Assembly: GCA_947499635.1 (NCBI GenBank)
Contig: CANMPD010000008.1
Span: 1 to 64,000, forward strand
Direction: 5' to 3'
Source: an uncultured Paracoccaceae bacterium
Lineage (GTDB): Bacteria; Pseudomonadota; Alphaproteobacteria; Rhodobacterales; Rhodobacteraceae
DNA: 64,000 nt
A program made the translations under genes and the position numbers. Positions within the stretch are counted from its first letter, which is position 1; each line of letters begins with the position of its first letter. Below are positions 27,521 to 35,946 of the stretch, in pieces. The notes under the pieces are model-generated. The model was not told the origin of the DNA. It was given only the letters and a program-made list of their open reading frames with translations, and did no database searches.

Positions 27521-28216
27521 ATGACCAAAACCCCAGATGACCGCCTGATCCTTGCCATGGATGTGCCCAATGCCCTTGCCGGATTGAAACTGGCCGAAAC
27601 ACTGGGCGATGCGGTGTCGTTTTATAAAATTGGTCTTGGGATGCTCACTGGCGGCGGTCTGGCGCTGGCGAACGAATTAAAGGAAGAACACGGCAAAAAG
27701 ATCTTCCTCGACATGAAACTGTTCGACATCGGCCAAACCGTGGAAAACGCCGTTCGGGGGCTGGCGCAGTTTGATCTGGACTTCCTCACTGTGCACGGTG
27801 ATCCCTATGTGGTCAAAGCCGCCAAAGAGGGCGCATCAGGCAAAGATATGAAGATCCTTGCCGTAACGATCCTGACATCTCTGGATCGTGCGGATCTGGA
27901 TGGCGCCTTGATCAAGCCCGGCGACATCACTGATCTGGTGCAAGAACGCGCCGGTCGCGCGCTTGAGGCCGGGGCAGACGGCGTGATTGCCAGCCCCCAA
28001 GAGGCCGCCCTGATCCGTGCCCTCCCCCAAGCCGAAGGCAAGTTGATCGTCACCCCGGGCGTGCGGACCGCCGGTGCCGCCCTTGGAGATCAAAAACGTG
28101 TCATGACCCCTGCCCAAGCCGTGGCAGCGGGTGTTGACCATATCGTTGTCGGTCGTCCGATCTGGCAGGCGGCGAACCCGCGTCAGGCTGCGCTGGATAT
28201 TCTGGCCGAAATGTAG
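27521..28216 (+). CDS. pyrF: orotidine 5'-phosphate decarboxylase
   Basis: A 231-aa cytoplasmic enzyme that converts OMP to UMP, the last step of de novo pyrimidine synthesis. The catalytic LDMKLFDIGQTV motif (Asp-x-Lys-x-x-Asp) and the closing VTPGVRTAGAALGDQKR and DHIVVGRPI phosphate-binding segments are intact. The frame is open much further upstream, but ATG 27521 is the start by homology of the opening DDRLILAMDV and the GGAG before it. It is divergent from clpB. Confidence 0.95.
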   Translation: MTKTPDDRLILAMDVPNALAGLKLAETLGDAVSFYKIGLGMLTGGGLALANELKEEHGKKIFLDMKLFDIGQTVENAVRGLAQFDLDFLTVHGDPYVVKAAKEGASGKDMKILAVTILTSLDRADLDGALIKPGDITDLVQERAGRALEAGADGVIASPQEAALIRALPQAEGKLIVTPGVRTAGAALGDQKRVMTPAQAVAAGVDHIVVGRPIWQAANPRQAALDILAEM

Positions 28217-28560
28217 CCTATCAAACGCGCGGGCACACCAAATCCTGTGGCTGCGCGCCCTCACTACCCCAAAATCGCGTAATATGTAAGCACACAAACC
28301 GGCAACAAATCGCCGAAAAAACGTCTGCAAACCTGACCTTTCCATAGGGTCACGCTCGAACTTACCGATAGGCAAGTAGTTGTCTGCACAAGATAATTAT
28401 AAGAATAAGCCCTAAATGAAGTGCGTTACTTAAGGTAAACTACCGCATAGGTAGAAAATTATCCTTTGCCAAAGCCGCCTTGATGACGCAGGCTGTAGAT
28501 AACTGAACTCCCCAAGACGTACGCGGATCACTGCGCAATCTCAGTGGCGAACGTCACCTG

Positions 28561-28590
28561 CCCCCGCCTCAACATTTGGCGGGGGACTTT
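28561..28590 (+). terminator. terminator-like hairpin
   Basis: CCCCCGCC (28561-28568) pairs with GGCGGGGG (28578-28585) around a 9-nt loop, followed by ACTTTGTTTAG. The T-tract is interrupted. It lies 340 bp after pyrF and 40 bp beyond the end of the convergent Nudix gene, so it either ends an intervening small RNA or serves a long pyrF 3' region. Confidence 0.6.
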
Positions 28591-28626
28591 GTTTAGCCTC
28601 ACTGCCAGGTTTAGCCACACTGCCAG
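28591..28626. repeat. tandem 18-nt repeat, two units
   Basis: GTTTAGCCTCACTGCCAG (28591-28608) is followed directly by a second copy (28609-28626) differing at one base. It abuts the stop of the Nudix gene at 28630 and looks like a recent slippage duplication. Confidence 0.8.
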
Positions 28627-28629
28627 TCA

Positions 28630-29070
28630 CTATCTCTCAAGATACTCCCGCAACCGTACCTGAAAATTTCCGATCCCTTGGGGGTGCGCCAAATACTGCG
28701 CTGGTGACATCAATGTCCAGCATTGGCCTTCATCACCAAACACGATATCTCGCGCGACCTCAGCCGTCAGATGAGCCGCAAAAAACCATGATACACCATT
28801 GGGTTGGACATATCGCCTGCCATAGCTGACCTGCTCTTTTCGCAGAACCAATCCAACCTCTTCGCGGGTTTCCCGCAACGCGCATTCCAAGGGGCTTTCG
28901 CCCTCGTCTCGCCCACCACCCGGGAAATCCCAATGCGCAGGAAACGGGATATCTGGCTTGTCATCGCGCAATAACACCACTAAATCCGCGCCAACGAACA
29001 AAGCCAGCTTCACCCCCAAGCAGGGCGTCGTGGGGTCATCAAACCCCTGATCTTGAGAATCGCAGTTCAC
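28630..29070 (-). CDS. Nudix hydrolase
   Basis: A 146-aa single-domain Nudix protein. The Nudix box is complete: G(x5)E(x7)REUxEExGU appears as GGRDEGESPLECALRE followed by TREEVGL. The preceding WDFPGGG is typical of MutT-like members. The enzyme would cleave a nucleoside diphosphate linked to some group; the substrate cannot be assigned. It is alone on the minus strand, divergent from dinB with 90 bp between the starts, which is compatible with a housecleaning function. Confidence 0.9.
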   Translation of the reverse strand: MNCDSQDQGFDDPTTPCLGVKLALFVGADLVVLLRDDKPDIPFPAHWDFPGGGRDEGESPLECALRETREEVGLVLRKEQVSYGRRYVQPNGVSWFFAAHLTAEVARDIVFGDEGQCWTLMSPAQYLAHPQGIGNFQVRLREYLER

Positions 29071-29160
29071 GGCTTGTTCCTGACCCTATCAAAGCAGTAG
29101 TATCGCAGATACGCTTATGCCACCGCATGACATCTCTGAAAATGATTCACCACGCCCCGC

Positions 29161-30459
29161 ATGACATCTCTTGCTCAAACTCTGTGCCGCGACTGCCTAA
29201 CCCTCTTTGAGACCGCACCGCCGACGCGCCGCTGTCCCCAATGTGGTCGCCCCCGCCTGATTTCGCACCCAGAGCTGTTCAACCTGTCGATTGCCCATAT
29301 GGATTGTGACGCCTTTTACGCCAGCGTCGAAAAACGCGACAATCCAGATCTGGTGGACAAACCCTTGATCATCGGCGGTGAGACGCGCGGCGTGGTCTCA
29401 ACCGCCTGCTATATCGCACGCATCCGGGGCGTCAAATCCGCCATGCCAATGTTTCAAGCGATGAAACTGTGCCCTGATGCCGTGGTTTTACCGCCACGCA
29501 TGGACACCTATGCCGAGGTCTCGCGCAGCATTCGCGCGCTGATGCAAGACCTGACGCCCGATGTAGAACCCCTGTCACTCGACGAAGCATTCCTTGATCT
29601 ATCTGGCACCGCCCGTCTGCATGGTGCCCCTCCGGCCTTACTGCTGGCACGGCTTGTCAAACAAATGAAGGACGATCTGGGCATCACCGGCTCCATCGGC
29701 CTCAGCCACAACAAATTCCTCGCCAAAGTGGCCTCTGATATGGACAAACCGCGGGGATTTTACGTGATCGGACAATCAGATACAGCCGCATTTCTACACG
29801 ATCGCCCTGTGCGGCTGATCTGGGGCATCGGCCCCGCGGCACAAAACAACTTGGAAGCGGCAGGCATCCGGACCTTTGCGGATCTATTGCGCTGGGAGCG
29901 GGCCGACCTGAACGCACGGTTTGGCAGCACGGGCGATCGATTGTGGCATCTCGCACGTGGCCAGGATACCCGCAAAATCTCGGCCCACCGTCCGATCAAA
30001 TCCATCTCAAATGAAACCACATTCAACACCGACACCATGACGGCAGATATCCTAGACGGGTATCTTTGGCATCTGGCAGTCAAAGTCTCTGACCGTGCCA
30101 AGGCGCGCAGCCTATCTGGCCGTGTTGTCACTTTAAAGCTCAAGAAATCCGATCACAAAAGCCTGACACGGCGTCTCACACTGCGCGAGCCGACGCAAAT
30201 GGCAGATACCATATATCGCACCGCATCTGATCTGTTAGCAAACGCAATAGACCAAGGTCCGTTTCGCCTGTTGGGCTGTGGACTAAGCGATCTGCACCCG
30301 CAAAGCACTCACAACCAAAGCTCTGCAATCGCCGATCTGCTTGATCCCGGTGCTCAAAAACGGGCGGATGCCGAACGGGCCACCGATAAAATCCGCGAAC
30401 GATTTGGCAAGGACGCTATCATCAAGGGCCGTGCCCTACGCAATCGCCCGATCAAATAA
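29161..30459 (+). CDS. dinB: DNA polymerase IV (DinB) with N-terminal Cys4 knuckle
   Basis: A 432-aa Y-family translesion polymerase. Catalytic residues are in AHMDCDAFYASVE (first metal Asp) and SLDEAFLDL (Asp-Glu pair). The little-finger domain follows from about residue 280, with FNTDT and FRLLGCGLSDL. Unlike E. coli Pol IV it begins with ~40 extra residues holding C9xxC12 and C25xxC28, a probable zinc ribbon; such an extension also occurs in other Rhodobacteraceae. No alphaproteobacterial LexA box (GTTC-N7-GTTC) was seen upstream, and there is no clear ribosome site. The stop is 2 bp from that of the convergent gene. Confidence 0.93.
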   Translation: MTSLAQTLCRDCLTLFETAPPTRRCPQCGRPRLISHPELFNLSIAHMDCDAFYASVEKRDNPDLVDKPLIIGGETRGVVSTACYIARIRGVKSAMPMFQAMKLCPDAVVLPPRMDTYAEVSRSIRALMQDLTPDVEPLSLDEAFLDLSGTARLHGAPPALLLARLVKQMKDDLGITGSIGLSHNKFLAKVASDMDKPRGFYVIGQSDTAAFLHDRPVRLIWGIGPAAQNNLEAAGIRTFADLLRWERADLNARFGSTGDRLWHLARGQDTRKISAHRPIKSISNETTFNTDTMTADILDGYLWHLAVKVSDRAKARSLSGRVVTLKLKKSDHKSLTRRLTLREPTQMADTIYRTASDLLANAIDQGPFRLLGCGLSDLHPQSTHNQSSAIADLLDPGAQKRADAERATDKIRERFGKDAIIKGRALRNRPIK

Positions 30460-30461
30460 AA

Positions 30462-31322
30462 CTATTCCGCGGCCAAACCTTTGGTCTGACGGCCAATATC
30501 CGCAATTTCAACCAAAGCCGCTGCAAACCGCGCCTGCACATCCGCAAATCCCGCATGCGGCACAATCGTTGCCTCATCCATGTAAAGGCTGCGGTCGATT
30601 TCAATCTGAATCGCATGTTGTTGACGTGCCGGACGTCCATAGGTTTGCGTGATATAGGCCCCCGCAAACGGCGAATTGCGCCCAACCACAAAGCCCTGCG
30701 CGACAAAAGACGCCTCGATTTGCTCTACTATGGCGTCATCCGCCGAAGCGCCAAATCGGTCGCCCAACACAATCTCGGGGCGATTCTTGCCCCTTTGCAC
30801 CAAACCATCCAGTGCTTCGCGCGGCATAGAATGCACATCCACAAGTATAGCACACCCATGTCTGCGCTGCGCATGATCCAAAAGCGCCTGTAATTGCTGA
30901 TGATACGGATGCCAGACCTGCGCCAAACGTCCCTGCGCCTGCGAGAGGCTGATTTTACCTGACTGAATGGCGCGTCCCTGCGCCACCACCCGTGGGATCA
31001 CCCCTAATCCCGAAGCCACACGCGGGTTTAATCCCAGCCGTGGCACACCTTCGATTAAGGCTGGATCCAGCTCTTGGACCGATCTGTTCAAATCCACATA
31101 AGCGCGCGGAAATCGCGCTGCGAGCACTGGCATGCCCTGCAACGGACCAGATTGAATCAACTGATCGACAAACGCATCCTCGCTGCTGCGGATGGCATGC
31201 TGGTCGAGAATCGCTTGGGCCAAAAACGGCTCTGGATAGTAGGCACCGCTGTGAGGCGAAGATAAAACCACCGCAGACCGCTCATTTTGCGGTTGAGAAA
31301 GATAAAAACTGTCCGCTGCCAT
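30462..31322 (-). CDS. N-formylglutamate amidohydrolase family protein
   Basis: A 286-aa cytoplasmic hydrolase of the HutG-like N-formylglutamate amidohydrolase family (FGase). Expected landmarks: VLSSPHSGAYYP near the start, AYVDLNRS, ILVDVHSMPRE with a conserved Asp/His, and the closing HAIQIEIDRSLYMDE with the metal- or substrate-binding Glu/Asp. No histidine-degradation genes are adjacent, so the substrate may be another N-acyl amino acid or peptide. It stops 2 bp from dinB in convergent orientation. Confidence 0.9.
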   Translation of the reverse strand: MAADSFYLSQPQNERSAVVLSSPHSGAYYPEPFLAQAILDQHAIRSSEDAFVDQLIQSGPLQGMPVLAARFPRAYVDLNRSVQELDPALIEGVPRLGLNPRVASGLGVIPRVVAQGRAIQSGKISLSQAQGRLAQVWHPYHQQLQALLDHAQRRHGCAILVDVHSMPREALDGLVQRGKNRPEIVLGDRFGASADDAIVEQIEASFVAQGFVVGRNSPFAGAYITQTYGRPARQQHAIQIEIDRSLYMDEATIVPHAGFADVQARFAAALVEIADIGRQTKGLAAE

Positions 31323-31480
31323 GACCCTGCCCTGCCTGTTCGCTTATAAAACACCATATAGTTTAAATTTCTTAGGTCAAAAGCTCTTGCGCCCTCTCAC
31401 GACTCCTTTTATAGACCCCTTCACCAACATGAGACGTCGCACCGCAAGGAGCAGCTTATGCGTTTTGTTTATGGTATCAT

Positions 31481-31555
31481 GGGCGGTTAGCTCAGCGGTA
31501 GAGCACTTCGTTGACATCGAAGGGGTCACAAGTTCGATCCTTGTACCGCCCACCA
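31481..31555 (+). tRNA. tRNA-Val(GAC)
   Basis: A 75-nt tRNA with acceptor stem GGGCGGT pairing with ACCGCCC, D-arm TAGCTCAGCGGTAGAGCA, anticodon arm with loop TTGACAT (anticodon GAC, valine), T-arm AAGTTCGATCCTT, discriminator A and encoded CCA at 31553-31555. A short UUCG-loop hairpin (TAAGGT/ACCTTA, 31570-31585) follows and may aid 3' processing or termination. Confidence 0.96.
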
Positions 31556-31639
31556 TGATTTCATTGTCTTAAGGTTTCGACCTTAGGATGCCCGCAAACC
31601 CAGGCGCTGGTTCGCGCCGCAGTAAAAAGGAGATTGTCC

Positions 31640-31765
31640 ATGAAGGTCAAGAACTCACTCCGCTCGCTGAAGAACCGGCACCGTGATTGCCGGATCGTAC
31701 GTCGTAAAGGTCGCGTTTACGTGATCAACAAGACACAGCCGCGCTTCAAAGCACGCCAAGGTTAA
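31640..31765 (+). CDS. rpmJ: 50S ribosomal protein bL36
   Basis: A 41-aa basic protein beginning [11 protein letters not shown] and ending QPRFKARQG, the bL36 of the type with an alphaproteobacterial C-terminus. A strong AAAAAGGAG precedes the ATG. The zinc-binding pattern of the C+ paralogue is reduced to a single Cys ([10 protein letters not shown]), so this is a zinc-independent form. It stands alone after tRNA-Val, with its own terminator. Shorter than most automated cut-offs but certain by sequence. Confidence 0.96.
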   Translation: MKVKNSLRSLKNRHRDCRIVRRKGRVYVINKTQPRFKARQG

Positions 31766-31808
31766 TCCCTTGCTATAAGCTTCGAGGTCGCAGTGGACCT
31801 CCAGAAAG

Positions 31809-31832
31809 CCACATCTTCGGATGTGGTTTTTT
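31809..31832 (+). terminator. rpmJ rho-independent terminator
   Basis: CCACATC (31809-31815) pairs with GATGTGG (31820-31826) around a TTCG tetraloop, followed by TTTTTT. It is 44 bp after the rpmJ stop. Confidence 0.92.
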
Positions 31833-31935
31833 GTTTTGATGCTCCTCTTTACAATTCGCCGTGATTTCCCCCTGTAAAACTCCGTCGAAGCGGCAGACAT
31901 GGCGTGTCAAAATCACAGATATAAGAAACAGACGT

Positions 31936-31968
31936 AAAAGCGGCACAGCCGATGGCTGCGCCGCTTTT
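31936..31968. terminator. bidirectional terminator, serving gshA
   Basis: AAAAGCGGC (31936-31944) and CAGCC (31946-31950) pair with GGCTG (31954-31958) and GCCGCTTTT (31960-31968), with an A/C bulge and a 3-nt loop. A- and T-tracts on both sides let it act for gshA on the minus strand and for any readthrough from rpmJ. Confidence 0.85.
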
Positions 31969-31993
31969 TAAATTTCAAACATAAGATTTAGGT

Positions 31994-33364
31994 TTAATAG
32001 CTGTAGTCAGCGTAGATCCGCGTCAGATCTCCGTTCCAATCACCGTGATAGCGTTCTAACAGCTCATCCGCGGGAACTTTTCCACTCTCGACGCTTTCTT
32101 GCAGCGCATTCAAGAAATGGGTCTCATCCGGCACCAGACCACCCGCGCCTGCACGCATCCGTCTTGCGAGACCTTGCTGAGAAATCTCAAGAACCTCCCG
32201 CGCCAGACCATGCATATCAATGCCATTCACCTGCGCCTGAAGCCCCGCAACCGAAGCCTCCACCCGCAAGGCTTCGCGTGTTTCCGCATCCCAGCCCTTG
32301 ACCAAATCCCAAGCGGCGTCTAGCGCGCTTTGGTCATACATCAAGCCAACCCAGAACGCCGGCAAGGCACACAATCGCCGCCAAGGGCCACCGTCCGCGC
32401 CACGCATTTCCATGTATTTCTTGATCCGCGCCTCGGGAAAGGCCGTGGTCAGATGGTCAGCCCAATCCGACAGGGTCGGCATCTCGCCGGGCATCGCAGG
32501 CAATTCGCCTTTCAAGAAATCACGGAACGACTGCCCCAAGGCGTTGATATATTTGCCATCGCGATAGACAAAATACATCGGCACATCCAAGGCATAGTCC
32601 ACATAGGCCTCAAACCCCATGCCGTCCTCGAATACAAACGGCAGCATGCCGGTGCGCGCACTGTCCATGTGGCGCCAGATATAGCCGCGCCAGGACTTGT
32701 GTTTGTTTGGTTTGCCTTCCCAGAACGGTGAATTGGCAAACAGGGCCGTTGCCAGCGGTTGCAGCGCCAGGGCCACGCGCAGCTTTTGCACCATATCCGC
32801 CTCGGAGCCGAAATCGAGGTTCACCTGCACCGTACAGGTACGCCGCATCATCCAACGCCCTGTGGTGCCGACACGATCCATATAGTCGTTCATCAGCTGA
32901 TACCGCCCTTTGGGCATCAGCGGCATCTCATCATGGTTCCACAGTGGCGCGGCACCCAGACCAATAAAACCTACACCGATCTCGTCAGCGATGTCTTTGA
33001 CTTCACGCAGGTGTACGTTGACCTCATCACAGGTCTCATGGATCGTCTCAAGCGGAGCGCCGGACAGTTCCAAGGCGCCACCGGGCTCGAGGCTGACATT
33101 GGCCAGACCCTTGGTCAACCCGATCAGCTTGCCCCCTTCTTCGACAGGGGCCCAATTGTGGCGATCACGCAGACCTTCCAACACGGCCAGAATAGACCGC
33201 GTGCCTTCATAAGGTAGCGGCTTCAGTGTGTCTTTACAATAGCCGAATTTCTCGTGCTCGGTGCCAATGCGCCAGTCCGCACGTGGCTTGCAGCCCGAAG
33301 CCAAATATTCCGCCAATTGTTCGTGACGTTCGATCGGCCCACCGCCGGATTGAGGAATAGACAT
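31994..33364 (-). CDS. gshA: glutamate-cysteine ligase (plant/alphaproteobacterial type)
   Basis: A 456-aa enzyme that joins Glu and Cys in the first step of glutathione synthesis. The GCS2-type core starts at RIGTEHEKFG and continues with SLEPGGALELSGAPLETIHETCDEV, the acidic metal-binding strands of this class; RTCTVQVNLDFGSEADMVQ and FWEGKPNKHKSWRGYIW follow. It resembles plant glutamate-cysteine ligases and the EgtA group more than E. coli GshA. GGGAGA precedes the start. It ends a minus-strand cluster with rsmE and a small membrane protein. Confidence 0.94.
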   Translation of the reverse strand: MSIPQSGGGPIERHEQLAEYLASGCKPRADWRIGTEHEKFGYCKDTLKPLPYEGTRSILAVLEGLRDRHNWAPVEEGGKLIGLTKGLANVSLEPGGALELSGAPLETIHETCDEVNVHLREVKDIADEIGVGFIGLGAAPLWNHDEMPLMPKGRYQLMNDYMDRVGTTGRWMMRRTCTVQVNLDFGSEADMVQKLRVALALQPLATALFANSPFWEGKPNKHKSWRGYIWRHMDSARTGMLPFVFEDGMGFEAYVDYALDVPMYFVYRDGKYINALGQSFRDFLKGELPAMPGEMPTLSDWADHLTTAFPEARIKKYMEMRGADGGPWRRLCALPAFWVGLMYDQSALDAAWDLVKGWDAETREALRVEASVAGLQAQVNGIDMHGLAREVLEISQQGLARRMRAGAGGLVPDETHFLNALQESVESGKVPADELLERYHGDWNGDLTRIYADYSY

Positions 33365-33501
33365 CTGTGTCTCCCGCTATGTCTGAGGCTGTGCCCTAGG
33401 GACCAAATATAGACTGACTTTGTATTTACAAGCCAAGTACCTACCGATGCTCTCAAAAAAGTTCCCTGTCAATGTGGTCGCGATATGTTCTCATACGGAT
33501 A

Positions 33502-34029
33502 TTAATGCAAACGCACTTGCGCAGGCTCTGCACCCGCACGTTGCCAGATCACAACCTGGTGAGGCCCGCTGCGGTGTAATTCGCTTAACATCCGCTCGGT
33601 CTTTAGGCCCGGCAAAGCCGCAAAGACATCGAATAAATCTTCGGCCCCGCGTGCGGTGACTGGGATGGCCAAAATTCCGCGATCTGGCTGCTCCAGCAAC
33701 CAATGGGCGGGTTTTGCCGTGTGATCCAATCGCACCCGCTCCAGCTCAGATACGGCGATGGCCCCACCGGTCAATGGGCCGAAATAACTGATCTGCCCTT
33801 CTAGAACCTGCACAATTCCCGGCCCCTGCCCCCGTGCGCGAAACCGCATTCGCTGCGTTCCAACAACGCCCATGACAATGGCTAAGGCAATCAGCGCCCA
33901 ACCGGTGGCCATCACCAGCCCGACACCGGTCACGGCCCAGCGCAATCCGATGCAAACCAGCAAAACTGCTGCGATCACCTCGCGCCAACGCCACAATTGC
34001 GCTTGGACTTCTGGACGGATAAAACTCAT
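33502..34029 (-). CDS. hypothetical two-TM protein between rsmE and gshA
   Basis: A 175-aa protein of unassigned function. Two adjacent hydrophobic segments (about 17-36 and 38-58) form a hairpin, followed by a basic stretch MRFRARGQG and a soluble C-terminal part that may adopt a PH-like beta fold (GQISYFGPLTGGAIAVSELERVRLD). I chose the ATG at 34029, which has GAGAGG upstream and begins SFIRPEVQ; the longer frame is cysteine-rich and looks non-coding. Its position in the rsmE-gshA cluster is, as far as I recall, conserved in Rhodobacteraceae, but no role has been proposed that I know of. Confidence 0.75.
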   Translation of the reverse strand: MSFIRPEVQAQLWRWREVIAAVLLVCIGLRWAVTGVGLVMATGWALIALAIVMGVVGTQRMRFRARGQGPGIVQVLEGQISYFGPLTGGAIAVSELERVRLDHTAKPAHWLLEQPDRGILAIPVTARGAEDLFDVFAALPGLKTERMLSELHRSGPHQVVIWQRAGAEPAQVRLH

Positions 34030-34141
34030 GCCACTTTTACCTCTCCACCATATACAACATCTGCACAGCGCCGCGCATATTGACCTCTCGTGAAAGGCGC
34101 TCTCTGACGCGGCGCTTGCGTCCTTGCCACACACGCGGACA

Positions 34142-34879
34142 TCACCAATCTCCGAGCACCGTTTGCCACAGAGTCAATGCCGCAACCGCCGCCGTATCCG
34201 CCCGCAGGATACGCGGGCCAAGGCTGACCACATGCGCCTGCTCCATTGCGTGTAATCGCTTACGTTCTGCATCAGAAAACCCGCCTTCTGGACCGATTAC
34301 AATCGCCCATGGCCCGCCTTTGTGCACATCCGCTGCCAATTCCAGCGCATTGCCCACTTCGGCCTCATCACAAAACATCACCTGTCGCTCTTGCGGCCAA
34401 TAGTCCAGCAGCGCGCGTAGCTTTTGCAGCTCGGCCACTTCCGGCACATAAGTCCCCCCGCATTGCTCGGCTGCCTCAACCGCATGGGCCTGCAATCTGT
34501 CTTGGCGGATACGATCCGAATTGGTGAACTCTGTCGCCACTGGCAAAATACGCGCAGCCCCCATTTCGGTGGCTTTTTCGACGATGAAATCCGTACGCGC
34601 CTTTTTGATCGGCGCAAAGACCAACCACAAATCAGGCGGCAGCTGTAACGGTTTCGACTGTGCAACACAGTGCAACACGCCACCGCGTTTTCCCGCTTCC
34701 ACCACTTCGGCCTGCCATTCGCCGTCCCGTCCATTGAACAACGCCACATGCGCGCCCACGGCCTGACGCATTACCCCAAAAAGGTAATGTGCTTGGTCAC
34801 GATCCAGCGGAAGAGATTGCCCTGCCCCCAGTGAGTGCTCTACATAGAGTCTGATTTTCGCATTTATCTTTGCTGTCAT
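34142..34879 (-). CDS. rsmE: 16S rRNA m3U1498 methyltransferase
   Basis: A 245-aa SPOUT-class methyltransferase that methylates U1498 of 16S rRNA. An N-terminal PUA-like domain (~1-75, with DQAHYLFGVMR) is followed by the knotted catalytic domain: KKARTDFIVEKATEMGA, VIGPEGGFSDAE and the C-terminal LGPRILRADTAAV, which forms the SAM-binding trefoil knot. The ATG follows AGGACCTC. Its start codon lies only 12 bp from the divergent ubiA start. Confidence 0.95.
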   Translation of the reverse strand: MTAKINAKIRLYVEHSLGAGQSLPLDRDQAHYLFGVMRQAVGAHVALFNGRDGEWQAEVVEAGKRGGVLHCVAQSKPLQLPPDLWLVFAPIKKARTDFIVEKATEMGAARILPVATEFTNSDRIRQDRLQAHAVEAAEQCGGTYVPEVAELQKLRALLDYWPQERQVMFCDEAEVGNALELAADVHKGGPWAIVIGPEGGFSDAERKRLHAMEQAHVVSLGPRILRADTAAVAALTLWQTVLGDW

Positions 34880-34894
34880 GAGGTCCTACATATG
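34877..34894. promoter_or_regulatory. shared divergent translation-start region of rsmE and ubiA
   Basis: The rsmE start codon (complement of 34877-34879) and the ubiA ATG (34892-34894) are divergent with only 12 bp between them. GAGGTCCT supplies a ribosome site on each strand: GAGGT for ubiA and AGGACCTC for rsmE overlap base for base. Each promoter must therefore lie inside the other gene. Confidence 0.7.
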
Positions 34895-35887
34895 CAAGAG
34901 CCGTCGCCAACACCAGATGGACCCGTCGCAAACGACCATGTCGCAGACGCTGTTGCCAACAATTGGGTCGATACACACGCCCCTGCATGGACACGCCCCT
35001 ATCTGCGCCTGTCACGCGCTGACCGTCCAATTGGCACATGGCTGCTGCTGATTCCCTGCTTCTGGTCCTTGGCGCTGGCCATGATCTCGGATCAAACCAT
35101 TGCCCTCACAGATTTCTGGATCATGTTGGTTTGCGCCAAAGGCGCGTGGCTCATGCGTGGCGCGGGCTGTACATGGAATGATATCACCGACCGCAAGATC
35201 GACGCCCAGGTCGCACGCACCCGATCGCGGCCCATCTCCTCTGGACAGGTCAGCGTCAAAATGGCCGTGGTTTGGATGATCGTACAAATCGCCATTTCTG
35301 CCGTGCTGCTGTTGACCCTCAATCGTGCGGCCATTGCAATGGGGGTGCTCGCCTTGCTGCCCGTGGCGGTTTACCCCTATGCCAAACGCTTTACCTGGTG
35401 GCCACAGATGTTCTTGGGGCTGGCCTTTAACTGGGGCGCGCTTATGGGGTGGGTTGCCCATACTGGCAGCCTTGGGTGGCCCGCAATCATTTTATACACC
35501 GCAGGCATCGCCTGGACCCTGTTTTATGATACCATCTATGCCCACCAAGACGCCGAAGACGATGCGTTGATCGGGGTGAAATCCACCGCGCGCCTGTTTG
35601 GCACCAACACCCCTATCTGGCTGCGCCGCTTTATCATCGCCACTGTTGGCTTGATGGCTCTGGCCATCATCCTTGCCGTTCAAGACCACGTCAGCCCATT
35701 TATGCTGGTCCTTGCCCTCTTTGCCCCCTGGGGCATGGGTTGGCATATGACATGGCAGTTGCGGGGATTTGATGCAGACAAACCTGATCGCCTGCTACAG
35801 CTTTTCCGTCTCAATCGCGACACCGGCCTGATTCCGCTGATTTTCCTTGTTTTAGCCTTGATCGGCTCCGTATGGCTTGGCATGTGA
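34892..35887 (+). CDS. ubiA: 4-hydroxybenzoate polyprenyltransferase
   Basis: A 331-aa inner-membrane prenyltransferase with about eight or nine TM helices that attaches the isoprenoid chain to 4-hydroxybenzoate in ubiquinone synthesis. The two Asp-rich metal/diphosphate motifs are present: NDITDRKIDAQVARTRSRP in the first half and DTIYAHQDAEDD with GVKSTARLFG in the second. ATG 34892 with GAGGT upstream is the start; the upstream extension lies antisense within rsmE. Confidence 0.95.
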   Translation: MQEPSPTPDGPVANDHVADAVANNWVDTHAPAWTRPYLRLSRADRPIGTWLLLIPCFWSLALAMISDQTIALTDFWIMLVCAKGAWLMRGAGCTWNDITDRKIDAQVARTRSRPISSGQVSVKMAVVWMIVQIAISAVLLLTLNRAAIAMGVLALLPVAVYPYAKRFTWWPQMFLGLAFNWGALMGWVAHTGSLGWPAIILYTAGIAWTLFYDTIYAHQDAEDDALIGVKSTARLFGTNTPIWLRRFIIATVGLMALAIILAVQDHVSPFMLVLALFAPWGMGWHMTWQLRGFDADKPDRLLQLFRLNRDTGLIPLIFLVLALIGSVWLGM

Positions 35888-35946
35888 TTGATCACCTGCG
35901 CAGGCAACGCTATGACGAATGACAAGATCATTTATGGAAATCCCCC

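Larger units (their letters stand above)
28217..28629. other. 413-bp gap with possible small RNA
   Basis: No protein-coding frame is convincing here. The middle part (about 28380-28460) is AT-rich and could hold a promoter. It is followed by small inverted repeats such as CTACC/GGTAG (around 28440-28454) and CACTG/CAGTG (28529-28533 and 28542-28546), then by a strong hairpin at 28561-28585. An AT-rich start, structured body and terminator-like end are what an intergenic small RNA on the plus strand would look like. It matches none of the RNAs I could recall (no SRP, RNase P or 6S landmarks seen). Confidence 0.35.

Noticed and set aside
29071-29160. Possible SOS (LexA) box before dinB
   Set aside because: One GTTC is present near 29075 but the second half-site at the required spacing is TATC, so the alphaproteobacterial consensus is not met.
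31655-31900. 81-codon minus-strand frame
   Set aside because: Antisense to rpmJ and its terminator.
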